NCBI RefSeq assembly: GCF_016613415.1
Contig: NZ_JACWCT010000162.1
Span: 4,455 to 64,920, forward strand
Direction: 5' to 3'
DNA: 60,466 bases
Source of the DNA: Methylobacterium ajmalii
GTDB taxonomy: Bacteria; Pseudomonadota; Alphaproteobacteria; Rhizobiales; Beijerinckiaceae
The notes beneath the pieces are model-generated. The model made no database searches and was not told the origin of the DNA. It was given only the letters and a program-made list of their open reading frames with translations. Positions within the stretch are counted from its first letter, which is position 1, and the number at the start of each line of letters is the position of its first letter. Positions 26,214 to 35,546 of this stretch are shown in pieces. Position numbers and translations under genes: made by a program.

Positions 26214-27631
26214 ATGCTCCCGACCGGCCTCCGGAGTTTCCTGGAGCGCGACCCGCCGCGCCTGCGGTTCGGCCTCGCCACGGCGGCCGCGGCGTGGCTC
26301 GCCATCGTCCTTGCGGCTGCGCTCGACCTGCCGAACGGGCACTGGGCCGGCGTGACCGTGCTCACGGTCTGGCAGCCGACCCGAGGGCTGCTCTTCGAGA
26401 AGTGCCTCTGGCGCCTCGTCGGCACGACCGCGGGCGCGCTGGTGGGCATCGGCCTGCTCGCCGCCTTCGCGACCCACCCGGCGGCGGCGCTCGTCGGCTT
26501 GACGGCTTGGCTGGCGTGCTGCGCGGGCATGTCCGCCCTCGTCCGGCACTTCCGCAGCTACGGGGCGGTGCTGGCCGGCTATACCTGCGCCATCGTCGCC
26601 CTGATCGACTTCGACCATCCGGCCTCGGTTCAGCACATCGCCTTCGGTCGCATCGCCTGCACGGTCATCGCGGCGTCCTCGCGGCCACCGCCGTGACCGG
26701 CCTGCTGATGCCGCCCTCGGGGCGGCGCTCGCTCCTCGACCGCGCACGGCAGTCGGGCGCCGAGCTTCTGGAGCGCTGCTCAGCTCTGCTCACGGGTTCC
26801 CTGGGCGCAGCGGACCAGGGCGCGCTGCTGGCCGTCGTAGCCCGGCTCGGCGACCTCGACGCGGAGGCCGACGAAGTCCTCGACGGCGCTCCGGGCGCAC
26901 GCTGGCGCAAGCGACGCCTGCGCAACCTCCTGGCCTCGCTCCTCCTCGTGCCCTCGCGTACCCGGGCGCTCGCGCGGTCCGACGATCCGGTACAGGCGCA
27001 GGCGCCGCCGGAACTGAAAGCCCTCCTGGGTCAAGCCGCCCTCCGATTCCGGTATAAGGACTTTCCCGGGTCGGTCCCTCTCGCGTCCGCCGATGGCCGA
27101 CCAGCCGTGGCCGACACCCGAGCCGCCCTGACCGCGGCCCTTGCGGATCTCCGGGACCTTGAGCGGGCGCCGGTCGTGGGGAATGGACCCGCCCGCCTCG
27201 AAACGCCCTTGGATTGGCAGGGGGCGGCGCGTGCCGCGACCCGGACGGCACTTTGCGTCTTGCCGATGGGCCTCGCGTGGCTCGCGACCGGCTGGGCCGC
27301 CGGCTCGCTCATGCTGCTGGGCACCTGCGTGTTCGTGACCTTGCTCTCGGCGAACGAGCTCGGGGCCGCGATGATCCGACGTATCGTGCTCGGCGTGCTT
27401 GCGGGCATCGGCCTCGCCCTGGCGTTCCGCGCGTTCGTGCTGCCGCACCCGGCCGGTCTGACGGTTCTCCTCCTCGCCCTCGTGCCGGTCCTCTGCGTCA
27501 CGGCGGCCGGGCTCACCTTCAGGCTGACGGCGGTGAGCACCGTCGAGTTCAACAACTTCTTCCTCATGATGAGCCAGCCGACGCATCTGACGCCCCTCGG
27601 CCCGCCTCTGGTGTGATTAGGCGTGGAATAA
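26214..27631 (+). pseudogene. FUSC-family membrane transporter, 5' part (frameshifted, split by ISL3)
   Basis: The reading frame from the ATG at 26214 encodes membrane segments typical of the FUSC/AaeB efflux family (FGLATAAAAWLAIVLAAALD, HWAGVTVLTVWQPTRG). Frame is lost near 26670 (CTVIA followed by a stop), and the protein continues in the next frame as VLAATAVTGLLMPP, then a soluble region, then a second membrane block (MGLAWLATGWAAGSLMLLG). It ends where the ISL3 element starts. The remaining C-terminus is found beyond the element at 31674. Members export aromatic acids or related compounds. This copy is inactivated. Confidence 0.78.
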
Positions 27632-27704
27632 GGGTTCATCCGCACTTTCGGTGCTGAAGAGTGTGATCGGGCGTTGATCCGCATGGCAGCCGTAGGGCAG
27701 CACG

Positions 27705-28398
27705 ATGCCGATCTCGAACCCGTCGATGCCGTCGGTCCCGGACGGTCTTTACGTCGATGATCTGGCACTGAGCATGGGCGGGTTGCTCATCACCGCCCAC
27801 ACCACCGCTCACCAGGCGACCTGTCCGAGCTGCGGACAATCCTCGAGGCGGGTGCACAGCACATATTGGCGAACCCTCAAGGACCTGCCGTGGCAAGATC
27901 GAGCCGTGACGTGGCACCTGCGCGTACGCCGCTTCCGTTGCGGCCACTGCCCGGGGCGGATCTTCGCCGAACCTGTCGTGGGGCTGGGTTCACGCAAAGC
28001 GCGCCGAAGCGAGCGGTTGGCTGAGGCGCAGACCGACATCGGCATGGTGCTCGGCGGCGAACCCGGCGCTCGCTTGTCGCGACGATTGGCAATGCCGATC
28101 AGCGGCGATACGGTGCTGCGCCTGATCCGTCGGCGCAGGATCATCTCGTCGCCGCCCCCGCGCGTGGTCGGCATCGATGATTGGGCGTGGCGGCGCGGCC
28201 ACTCCTACGGCACCATCGTCTGCGACCTGGAACGAGGCTGTGTCATCGACTTGTTGCCCGGTCGCTCCGCGGCACCGGTGCGGGACTGGCTCGCCTCCCA
28301 TCCGAGTGTGGCCGTCGTCAGCCGCGATCGGGCCGGACCTTACGCTGAGGCTGCGCGCACGGGTGCCCCCGCGGCGACGCAGGTTGCGGATCGCTGGC
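27705..28398 (+). CDS. ISL3-family transposase, 5' exon
   Basis: The first 231 codons of the transposase run from the ATG at 27705. A zinc-finger-like N-terminus (CPSCGQSSRRVHS, RRFRCGHCPGRIF) and the start of the DDE core (VVGIDDWAWRRGHSYGTIV, holding the first Asp; then VAVVSRDRAGPYAEAA, holding the second) are visible. The codon for His in ADRWH is split after its first base by the group II intron at 28399. Joining to 30751 restores one 518-residue frame with 31613 as its end. Confidence 0.85.
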
Positions 28399-29012
28399 GT
28401 GCGACCTGAGGGCTGCTGGAACCCACACCGTTCCGGCAGCCCGCAAGGTCCGATGGAGGAGTGTCCTGCAAGGGAACCTCGTCCACCCGAGTGCTGCTAC
28501 CCGGACGTGCGAAGGAGCAATCCGACGTGCGAAGCTCCGGGGACAACGGCCCTAATCTGGAAGCACCAATCCGGAGGCGGCCCAGCAGAGGATGGAAGGC
28601 TGAACGTGTGTGAACGCCCGCAGTCAAGGTCCGTCATCCGCAACCGGCCAAAGGTGCTGTCAGGCCGGCGCCAAAACGGCACGCGGGTCGGATCGTCGAG
28701 TGTCAGCATCGACGACGGTGGCAACATGACCCGCCGGACCATAGGGCGCAGCCTCCCCATCCGCTTCTCCCCATCGGGCAACAGGGTAAGCCCCACCCGT
28801 CCCGCCGCCGCAAGGCGACGGTCTCCCGACCGCAAGGAAGGGCATGGCGGAGGGGGTAGAGGAACGGCGGAGCAAGCGAAGGCCGCCCTGTAACGGGGCG
28901 GACAGGGCCTCGGCGACGAGGAAATACCCGACCCGAAAGGGTGCTGACTTCCGCCACGGTCTCAACGGTCGAGACGCTTTGGATCGCTTGGACTTGCCAG
29001 GGACGTTGGACG

Positions 29013-30677
29013 GTGACAGCCGAACTGACCGGTGAACGCGGACAGACGACGTGGCCCGAGATCGATTGGGCCGCGACGGAGGACGCCGTGAAGCGATTGC
29101 AGGGCCGCATCTTCCGTGCCGCGGCGGCCGGGAAAGGTCGACAGGTCAAGAACCTGCAGAAACTCCTGGTTCGCTCCACATCCGCAAAACGGCTCGCGGT
29201 CCGCCGGGTGACCCAGCAGAACGCGGGCCGCGAAACGCCCGGCATCGACGGCGTGGTGTGCAGGACGCCCGAGAGCCGGATGAGGTTGGCCGATCACGGC
29301 CTCGGCCTGAGGGACTACCGGCCGCAGCCGGTCCGGCGGGTGTACATCCCCAAGCCGGACGGGCGGCAGCGCCCCCTGGGCATCCCGACGGTCCGGGACC
29401 GGGCCATGCAGATGCTCGTCAAACTGGCGCTGGAACCCGAATGGGAGACGCGCTTCGAGGCGAACAGCTACGGGTTCCGACCCGGACGGTGCACGATGGA
29501 CGCGATCGTGGCCCTGCACGCGACGCTGGCTCCGGCCGGTGCGAGTGGCTGGCTGCTCGATGCGGACATCGCCGGCTGCTTCGACGCCATCGGACACGAT
29601 CCGTTGCTGGCGAGGCTGCCGGTGTTCACCACCACGATCCGGCGCTGGCTCAAAGCCGGCGCGGTGGATCTCGGCAGGTGGTCGGCGACGACGGCCGGGA
29701 CGCCGCAAGGCGGTCCCCTGTCGCCGTTGCTGGCCAACGTCGCGCTCGACGGCATGGAGCGGCTCTTCGGAGCCGAGGATGCTCGGGGCCGGTACGTCCG
29801 CCCGAGCCTGCGCCGCGGTGAGAACCGCGGCGTCAGCCTGATCCGCTACGCCGACGACCTGGTGGTGACGGCACCGACACAGGAGGTCCTGCAGACCCAC
29901 GTCGTTCCCGCGCTCGCCCGGTTCCTGGGTGCACGCGGGCTGCAACTGAGCGAGGCGAAGACCCGGATCGTTCACATCGACGACGGTGTGGACTTCCTGG
30001 GCTTCACCGTCCGACGTATCCGGGGCAAGGTTCTGACGCGGCCGCAGAAGGCCAAGGTGGTGCGGCACCTGCGCGCCATCGGGGACTACCTGCGCGACCA
30101 TCGTCAGGCCAGCCCGAGCCAGGTGATCGCCGCCCTGAACCCGGTGATCCGGGGCTGGACGGCCTACTACCGGCACGGCGCGTCGAAACACGCGTTCCAC
30201 ACGGCGGATCATCACGTCTTCGCCAAGCTGTGGCGGTGGGCAAAGCGGCGCCATCCGACCAAGACGGCGAGATGGGTCCGGTCGAGGTACTTCGACCCGG
30301 CGTGGAACTTCGTGGACGGCAAGGCCAAGGTCGTGCGGCACGACGAGGTGGGGATCGTCCGGCATGCGAAGATCCAGGGCAAGCGCAGCCCGCTGAACCC
30401 CGACGACCGAACGTACTGGCAGGCCCGGCGGCGCCGGCGACTGGACGAGACTATGCGGTCTCGCAAGCGAGCGACGCTGCTACGGCAGCAGGACTATCGA
30501 TGTGCACTGTGCGGCGTGATGTTCGATCCCGACGAGGACATCACCTTCGTCGAGGTCCACCACGACACACCGCGCCATTGCGGCGGGACGGACCGGATCA
30601 CCAACCTGAAGCTGGTGCATCGGTGGTGCCACAAGGCTCACCACGCGCGGACGATGGGCCAGGCGGCCGAGGCTTGA
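29013..30677 (+). CDS. ltrA: Group II intron reverse transcriptase/maturase with HNH endonuclease
   Basis: A 554-residue intron-encoded protein. Reverse transcriptase motifs are clear: RRVYIPKPDGRQRPLGIP, SYGFRPGRCTMDAI, TPQGGPLSPLLANVALD and the catalytic SLIRYADDLVV (YADD at about 279-282). Maturase domain X follows around GWTAYYRHGASKHAF. The C-terminal HNH endonuclease has CALCGVMF, VHHDTPRHCGG and NLKLVHRWCHKAHH. A GTG start at 29013 is chosen because the family begins near this point (TAELTGERGQ), and the in-frame extension to 28941 is structured intron sequence. The stop overlaps the start of domain V. It splices and mobilises its host intron. Confidence 0.92.
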   Translation: MTAELTGERGQTTWPEIDWAATEDAVKRLQGRIFRAAAAGKGRQVKNLQKLLVRSTSAKRLAVRRVTQQNAGRETPGIDGVVCRTPESRMRLADHGLGLRDYRPQPVRRVYIPKPDGRQRPLGIPTVRDRAMQMLVKLALEPEWETRFEANSYGFRPGRCTMDAIVALHATLAPAGASGWLLDADIAGCFDAIGHDPLLARLPVFTTTIRRWLKAGAVDLGRWSATTAGTPQGGPLSPLLANVALDGMERLFGAEDARGRYVRPSLRRGENRGVSLIRYADDLVVTAPTQEVLQTHVVPALARFLGARGLQLSEAKTRIVHIDDGVDFLGFTVRRIRGKVLTRPQKAKVVRHLRAIGDYLRDHRQASPSQVIAALNPVIRGWTAYYRHGASKHAFHTADHHVFAKLWRWAKRRHPTKTARWVRSRYFDPAWNFVDGKAKVVRHDEVGIVRHAKIQGKRSPLNPDDRTYWQARRRRRLDETMRSRKRATLLRQQDYRCALCGVMFDPDEDITFVEVHHDTPRHCGGTDRITNLKLVHRWCHKAHHARTMGQAAEA

Positions 30678-30750
30678 GCCGGATGACGAGAGATCGTCCC
30701 GTCCGGTTCTGAGGGGGCTGGGGTTCGGCAACGAGCCCCGGCTACCCGAC
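30676..30750 (+). ncRNA. Group II intron domains V and VI (catalytic core and branch point)
   Basis: Domain V is the 34-base hairpin at 30676-30709, beginning GAGCCGGATGAC and closing GTCCGGTTC. Domain VI follows as a stem with a bulged A at 30744, seven bases from the 3' splice site, which is the expected branch-point nucleotide. Confidence 0.85.
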
Positions 30751-31613
30751 ACCTGCTCGTCAATGCTTCCGAGGCGCTGCGCGGCATCGTCGAACGGCAC
30801 CAGTCCGAGATCAGGACCGTGGCGCGCCACTGCGTGCCCAGCCCTTCTCTCCCGCTTGATCCAGCGGAGATCGGGCCCGTCCCGCAGATGAGCAGCCGGC
30901 GACGCGACCGCTGCGAGGCAGCCCTGCGGCTCCACGGGGAAGGTCAGCCAACCAAAGAGATTGCTCGCCGTCTCGGTGCATCCCGCAACGCCGTGCGTCG
31001 CTGGATCCGGGCTGGCCAGTTCGTGCCCTATCGCCGTGCCCCAGGCCCGAGCCGGCTCGACTGTTACATCCCCTTCGCCAAGACGTGCTGGCAGAACGGC
31101 CAGCGCAGCGCCACCGGTCTTCATCGCGAGTTGTGCGCACAGGGCTTCACGGGCGGCTACGACATCGTCCGGCGCTGGGCCGCACGGCAGCGCTTGGGGG
31201 CCCCGGCTCGACCGCCATCCGCCCGGATCCCCTCGACACGCCGCATCACTCGGTGGCTGGCGAGCGATCCAGCCGTGCTGTCGCCCGAGGATCGCTCCTT
31301 CACCGAGGCACTCTGCAAGGCGGCTCCGCGCTTGAAGCGGGCCGCCGAGGATGTGCACGCCTTCGCCGATCTCCTGCACCAGAACGATCCCGCCGGACTG
31401 ACACCTTGGCTGGAGGGTGCCGCCGCCACCGAGCTCGGTGGCTTCGTCACCGGGCTTCGGCAGGATGAGGATGCCGTACGCGCGGCAATCGCTGAACCCT
31501 GGAGCAACGGCCACGTCGAAGGGCAGGTCAACCGCCTCAAGCTGATCAAGCGCAGCATGTATGGTCGCGCCAAGTTCGACCTACTTCGCCAGCGAGTGTT
31601 GCATGCCGCGTGA
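30751..31613 (+). CDS. ISL3-family transposase, 3' exon
   Basis: This is the remainder of the transposase after the intron, starting in the split His codon and continuing LLVNASEALRGIVERHQSEI. It contains a second helix-turn-helix (PTKEIARRLGASRNAVRRWI) and the conserved C-terminal block with the catalytic Glu (AEPWSNGHVEGQVNRLKLIK). The frame is intact to the TGA at 31613. If the intron is not removed this part would not be translated from the natural start, so transposition depends on splicing. Confidence 0.85.
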
Positions 31614-31673
31614 ACCGAGACCGATAGAGCTTGGCCAGACGTGACTTACCAGCATCAAAAGTGCGGAAGACCC

Positions 31674-32034
31674 CCGTTCCGATGCCGTTTGACACTCTGG
31701 CGCATCAGGGCCTTGCCATGCTCGTCGGCATCGGGGTGGCCGCCCTGCCCTCCACCTCGTCATGCCGCTGGACATCGAGCGGAGGAAGCGGCGCTTGCGC
31801 CAGGCGCTCGCGGGCGACTTGGCCGAACTTGCCGGAGGCGCATCGGGCAAGCGGCGCGCGAACTGGGAAGCACGTACCCTTTCGCGAGGCCTGCGACTGC
31901 TCGCCGGACGGGGACGGCGTGACCGGACCGCGGACGCGGAGGACGTCCTCAACATGCTCGAACGTGGGCGGACACTACGTGCTCCGTCGGACGCGTTCGA
32001 GGGGCGCGACCCCTCTGTTCGAAGCGTCGCCTAG
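31674..32034 (+). pseudogene. FUSC-family membrane transporter, 3' remnant
   Basis: Directly after the right end of the ISL3 element the frame reads FDTLAHQGLAMLVGIGVAAL, then shifts one base near 31750 to LHLVMPLDIERRKRRLRQAL and GDLAELAGGASGKRRANWE. This membrane segment followed by a charged helical tail fits the C-terminal part of the FUSC-type gene whose 5' part lies at 26214-27631. It is thus the other half of the split gene and also carries its own frameshift. Confidence 0.65.
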
Positions 32035-32126
32035 TTACCCATATCGAGATGGCGTGAGTCGGAATCGACCCAAGCCGTGCCGGTCGACGCGCTGCGCCAC
32101 CGTGGCTTAGGTCGCAATCTGACGCC

Positions 32127-33407
32127 TCATGCTCCGGCTGCGGCGAGCTTGTGCCGCCGTCCGAGCCGGTGCCTATCCGCAAGCGCCGCCATGGCCTCGT
32201 TGGCGGCCCTTTGCCCGCTGTCGTGGGCGCCGTGCGCCGTTGTGAAGTCGAAAGGGTGCGTCGCCTCGCCGGCGAAGAAGAGGCAGTCCTCGAAAGGCCG
32301 GGCCAAACGTGCCCGCGCATCGGATCGGCCCGGCAAGGCGCTGCTATACGCGCCGCCGATGGCCTGCATCCGGCTCCACGACGTCGCCGCCAGCGGCCGG
32401 ATGGCCGCCGACACGTCGCTGCCGAACAGGGCGACCAACTGAGCCGACACGTACGCGAAGCCGGCGGCCGGGCCCTCCTCCTCCAGAATGCGAGCACCGT
32501 CACCCCCGAGGAACGCCTCGATGATCGGCCAGCCGTTGGGTCGGATCGAGTAGGAGGCAGACCTCGGGTCGCGCAGGTTGCCGTAGGCATGTGCGGCCGG
32601 CTCGAATGCGGCGTCGCGCCCGATCTCCAAGAAGACCTTCTCGTTCCGCCCGAGCGGCAGTGAGGCGGCCGCCTCGCGCCAGGGGTCGACCCCGGCGGGA
32701 AGGCGAATGGCGTCGCCGGCCAGGACCCCGGTCGAGACCGTGAGGATGGCGGCTCGGGCGCGAACGGTGCCGGCCCGCGTCGAGACGGCGACGCCGTCGG
32801 CCGTCAGGTCGATCCGCTCGACGGGAGTGGCCAGGCGCAGCGCCGCCGCAGGCGGCAGGCTGGCCGCGACCAGGGTGCCGTAGCCGAGCGGCAGGTTCCA
32901 GTTCCGACCCGTGGAGGCATCGTCGTAGGCCATGTAGTCGGTGGCGGAGATGCGTTCGGGCGCGACCCCGCTCATGAAGCCGGCGATGGCCCGCACGTAG
33001 GCGTTCCACTCACCCCCGGGCTCCAGGGCATCGCTCGCCTGGTCGCTGCCCTGCGCGACCGCCCGGAGCCGCTCCTCCCATTCGCCGAACGCCTTCCGGG
33101 CCGCCTCCTCCTCGTCCTCGTCCCAGGCGATGCCGGGATGCGCCTTCCCCCACGGCGGATCGCTTCGGTCGACCGGGAAGCCGGACGCCTCGGCGATGCT
33201 GACCCAGGCGTTGCGGTCGCCCGAATGGAGCCACTCGCAGCCGAGGTCGAGCGGATACCCGGCGAGATCCTGCGTGAAGGCGCGGCCGCCAAGGCGCGCT
33301 GACGCCTCAAGCAGCAGCACCGCTTTGCCGTTGGCCGTAAGCCGGCGCGCCGCTCCGATTCCGGCAGCGCCTCCCCCCACGATGATGACGTCGTACTCGT
33401 TGTGCAT
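32127..33407 (-). CDS. Flavin-containing monoamine oxidase family protein
   Basis: A 426-residue FAD-dependent amine oxidase. The N-terminal dinucleotide-binding motif is YDVIIVGGGAAGIGAARRL, followed by LEASARLGGRAFT (the GG-doublet FAD motif). FTTAHGAHDSGQRAANE at the C-terminus binds FAD, preceded by FFAGEATHPFDF. No signal peptide is present. The family oxidises amines, including polyamines and aromatic amines. The substrate is not deducible here. It lies alone between the broken FUSC gene and a broken small gene. Confidence 0.87.
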   Translation of the reverse strand: MHNEYDVIIVGGGAAGIGAARRLTANGKAVLLLEASARLGGRAFTQDLAGYPLDLGCEWLHSGDRNAWVSIAEASGFPVDRSDPPWGKAHPGIAWDEDEEEAARKAFGEWEERLRAVAQGSDQASDALEPGGEWNAYVRAIAGFMSGVAPERISATDYMAYDDASTGRNWNLPLGYGTLVAASLPPAAALRLATPVERIDLTADGVAVSTRAGTVRARAAILTVSTGVLAGDAIRLPAGVDPWREAAASLPLGRNEKVFLEIGRDAAFEPAAHAYGNLRDPRSASYSIRPNGWPIIEAFLGGDGARILEEEGPAAGFAYVSAQLVALFGSDVSAAIRPLAATSWSRMQAIGGAYSSALPGRSDARARLARPFEDCLFFAGEATHPFDFTTAHGAHDSGQRAANEAMAALADRHRLGRRHKLAAAGA

Positions 33408-33523
33408 GCACCGAAGGTGAGATCGGGCATCGCGCGGGACAAGCGGCAGGGCCTGCAGGGGCGGCCATCGTTGGAAGCGGGCAGGCGCTCGGCCGGCCCT
33501 TCAGCCAGTCGACGATCCCGGCT

Positions 33524-33835
33524 TCAGCCGGCTTTGCGGGCATACCGCCCCTCGTCCCGCGATACGAAATACCGGCCGTGAAAGACGCGTACGTCCATCT
33601 TCTTCTTAAACGTACCCGGCGTGAGGGGCTCCTTGTGCAGGGTAGCGCCGCGTAGCGTCACGGCCCGGAGCTCCGGCAGGATCTCGGTCGGCGTCAGGAG
33701 GCCCCGCTCGACGAGGAGGTCGGCTATCTCCTGCATGACGCGGTCCCAGAATTCCTGGGCGCGGAAGCGGTCGAACTGGTTCTCGACCTTCCGGAGGCGA
33801 GCCTAGACGCGGGCGGCTTCGGTCTCAGGATCATG
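33524..33835 (-). pseudogene. Small hypothetical gene with frameshift and premature TAG
   Basis: The longest undamaged piece starts at MQEIADLLVERGLL (33736) and ends DEGRYARKAG. Coding character continues upstream as ARLRKVENQFDRFRAQEFWD, but an in-frame TAG interrupts it just after ETEAARV. The likely original ATG at 33835 (GGGAGG four bases upstream) is in a different frame. The ancestral protein of about 103 residues was helical and charged and is of unrecognised family. Confidence 0.5.
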
Positions 33836-34265
33836 TAGCCTCCCGGCTCGACAATTCCGCGCAGCGACCGCTTTAGAGCGAAGAGCGGCCATTTGAGCGG
33901 TTATCGTAGAAGGTCCGGAATTGGCGCATACTGAACAGGCGGCATGCTGGCTGAGGGCACTGTCAAGATTTCAGTCGGCAACCGTCTGCATGTCCGTGGA
34001 GGCATAGATCTGGTCCACCGGCGCATGGTCACGTACCTGCACATGGTTGCGGGCGTACCCAGGGAGCGGAAGGGGAGGGGGCCTGGCCGGGGGTCGAAGG
34101 CGGCAAGAGTGCAGCCGCCTTCATTGGCGCACTATCGGGTCTGAGGTGCCGGATCAGCTTCCACGACTCTCTTGTCGGCTTTCTCAGAACCAAACCGCCA
34201 ACAGAGTTAGACTCAGCGGCATCGGCAGACGTCTCCTGACTTGCTCCTCAACCAAGGAGCTTGTC
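33836..34265. other. Intergenic region ahead of the tyrosine recombinase
   Basis: About 430 bases carry no convincing gene. A perfect hairpin (GAAGGCGGC with its complement around a 9-base loop, 34096-34122) is the only clear structure. It may be a terminator for transcription entering from the left or part of a recombination site, which I cannot distinguish. Confidence 0.45.
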
Positions 34266-34895
34266 ATGCAGGAAACCTCAACCATTCCGTCTACCACGCG
34301 TGTTCCTCGGAACCGTGGCCGTATTGTCGGACCGAAACCACCCCTGAAGCCTAAGCACATCTGGGCCTTGCGAACCCGCCTGCAGCTCGCCAACCGCACG
34401 CGAGACCTCGCCCTCTTCAACCTTGCCGTCGATAGCAAGCTGCGTGTATGCGATCTTTTCCGCCTACGCGTAAGCGACGTTCACCTCGGCGATGCAGTCC
34501 GCCTCCGCGCGACGGTGTGCCAGCAGAAGACCGGAAGGCCGGTGCCCTTCGAGATCACCGAGCCGACACGCGAGGCACTTGCGGATTGGCTGACTTCGCG
34601 CAGCTTACGGGCGGGCGACTGGCTGTTCCCGAGCCGCTCTCGGCGCAGCCAGCACCTCACGACGCGACACTACGGTCGACTGGTTGACCAGTGGGTCGCC
34701 TTGATCGGCCTCGACCCCGCAGCCTACGGTACGCACAGCCTACGGCGAACGAAGGTCGCACTGGTCTACAAACGCACCGGCAACATCCGTGCTTGCCAAC
34801 TGCTGCTTGGCCACACCAAGCTAGAGAGCACGGTGCGCTACCTCGGCATCGAAGTCGATGACGCGTTGATCCTGTCTGAGCAGACCGAGATATGA
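34266..34895 (+). CDS. Minimal tyrosine recombinase/integrase (catalytic domain only)
   Basis: A 209-residue protein made almost entirely of the tyrosine-recombinase catalytic domain. The active-site set is complete: Arg60 (SKLRVCDLFRLRVSD), Lys88 (QQKTGRPVPFE), His157 and Arg160 (YGTHSLRRTKV), His183 (LLLGHTKLEST) and nucleophile Tyr192 (VRYLGIE). The start at 34266 is fixed by AAGGAG seven bases upstream. It lacks the N-terminal core-binding domain of ordinary integrases. Similar short integrases occur in alphaproteobacterial plasmids and islands, and the attachment site is unknown. Confidence 0.83.
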   Translation: MQETSTIPSTTRVPRNRGRIVGPKPPLKPKHIWALRTRLQLANRTRDLALFNLAVDSKLRVCDLFRLRVSDVHLGDAVRLRATVCQQKTGRPVPFEITEPTREALADWLTSRSLRAGDWLFPSRSRRSQHLTTRHYGRLVDQWVALIGLDPAAYGTHSLRRTKVALVYKRTGNIRACQLLLGHTKLESTVRYLGIEVDDALILSEQTEI

Positions 34896-34901
34896 GTTGG
34901 A

Positions 34902-34926
34902 CGCCGCGGTCAGATTGACCGCGGCG
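34902..34926 (+). terminator. Hairpin after the integrase gene
   Basis: A perfect 11-bp inverted repeat (CGCCGCGGTCA-GAT-TGACCGCGGCG) begins seven bases after the integrase stop. There is no downstream T-run, so it may be a weak terminator, or a recombinase-binding site given its position. Confidence 0.55.
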
Positions 34927-35224
34927 TATCAACGAGCGGTTTTGCTTCCAGGGTTCAAAATGACCCGAAGCGGCCCTTCATGATGCGTATAAGAAACGTC
35001 CGGTTGCGAGCAGCTTCCGGATATTCGGGTTCAAAAATGTCGCAAAGGCATATAGCAAATGGCCTGGTCAGATATGTGACTTATATTATAAGTATTGATA
35101 ACAAATTTTCAGCGAAGCGATACTCGCGTCAGAGGCTGTTGGCAGCCTTAGGGTGTAAACCCGTTCAAGGTATTGCAGTTATGTGCGACATATGATTCTA
35201 CGCGCCTCCCAGATGGAGGAGGCT

Positions 35225-35546
35225 ATGGCAGAGCTGTTCTGGCTGTCGGACGAGCAATGGCAGGCGATCGCGCCGTTCATGCCCACCAACCAGCCCGGCG
35301 CTCGTCGCAAGGACGACCGCACGATCCTGTCGGGCATCCTGCACGTCATCAAGTCCGGCTGCCGCTGGAAGGACTGTCCTGGCGACTACGGGCCGTCCAC
35401 CACCGTCTATAACCGCTTCAACAGGTGGTCGCGCCGCCGCTTCTGGACCGGCATGCTGGAGGCCCTGGCCAAGGCCGGATGGTCCGGCGAAGCGGCTGCC
35501 CTCGACGCGACCAACGTCAAAGCCCAGCGCGCCGCCCACGGCGGAA
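35225..35546 (+). pseudogene. IS5-family transposase, 5' half
   Basis: The frame from the ATG at 35225 encodes LSDEQWQAIAPFMPTNQPGA, RTILSGILHVIKSGCRWKD and YNRFNRWSRRRFWTGMLEAL, the DUF4096 N-terminal domain of IS5/IS427 transposases, and the first catalytic Asp in ALDATNVKAQRAAHGG. Native sequence ends at about 35546, where the IS110-type element begins. The rest lies at 36899-37335. Confidence 0.8.

Larger units (their letters stand above)
28399..30750 (+). mobile_element. Group II intron, complete (2,352 bp) within the ISL3 transposase gene
   Basis: The 5' end begins GTGCGAC, the standard group II start, and the 3' end is GGCTACCCGAC after recognisable domains V and VI. Removing 28399-30750 joins ...CGCTGGC to ACCTGCTC and rebuilds the transposase frame exactly (ADRWH-LLVNAS). 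Exon-binding sequences can be identified. EBS2 (ATCCGCAACC, 28636-28645) pairs perfectly with exon bases 28382-28391. EBS1 (GCCGGCG, 28664-28670) pairs with the last seven exon bases, with one G-U pair. Domain IV encodes a full maturase. All parts needed for splicing and retrohoming appear present. Confidence 0.93.
27632..31673 (+). mobile_element. ISL3-family insertion sequence interrupted by a group II intron
   Basis: Terminal inverted repeats of about 24 bp with four mismatches (core TCCGCACTTT) lie at 27633-27656 and, reversed, at 31650-31673. Without the intron the element would be about 1.69 kb, as usual for ISL3. No matching 8-bp target duplication is visible, so one flank may have been altered after insertion. 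The insertion splits a FUSC-type gene. Confidence 0.8.

Noticed and set aside
27632..31673. Search for a CRISPR array or retron-type reverse transcriptase around the RT gene
   Set aside because: No direct repeats with spacers are present, and the RT has maturase and HNH domains with group II domains V and VI, so it is an intron protein.
32040..32125. Stretch that resembles a tRNA when read leftward (GTGGCGCAGC, then GTCGATTCCGAC)
   Set aside because: I could not form matching acceptor and anticodon stems and no CCA end is present; the resemblance is probably accidental.
33944..34144. Rightward 66-codon frame before the integrase
   Set aside because: No ribosome site, no motif, and it crosses a strong hairpin at 34096-34122.
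34980..35195. 71-codon frame in the AT-rich gap before the IS5 element
   Set aside because: It runs across the IS5 left end, lacks a ribosome site and has no recognisable features.
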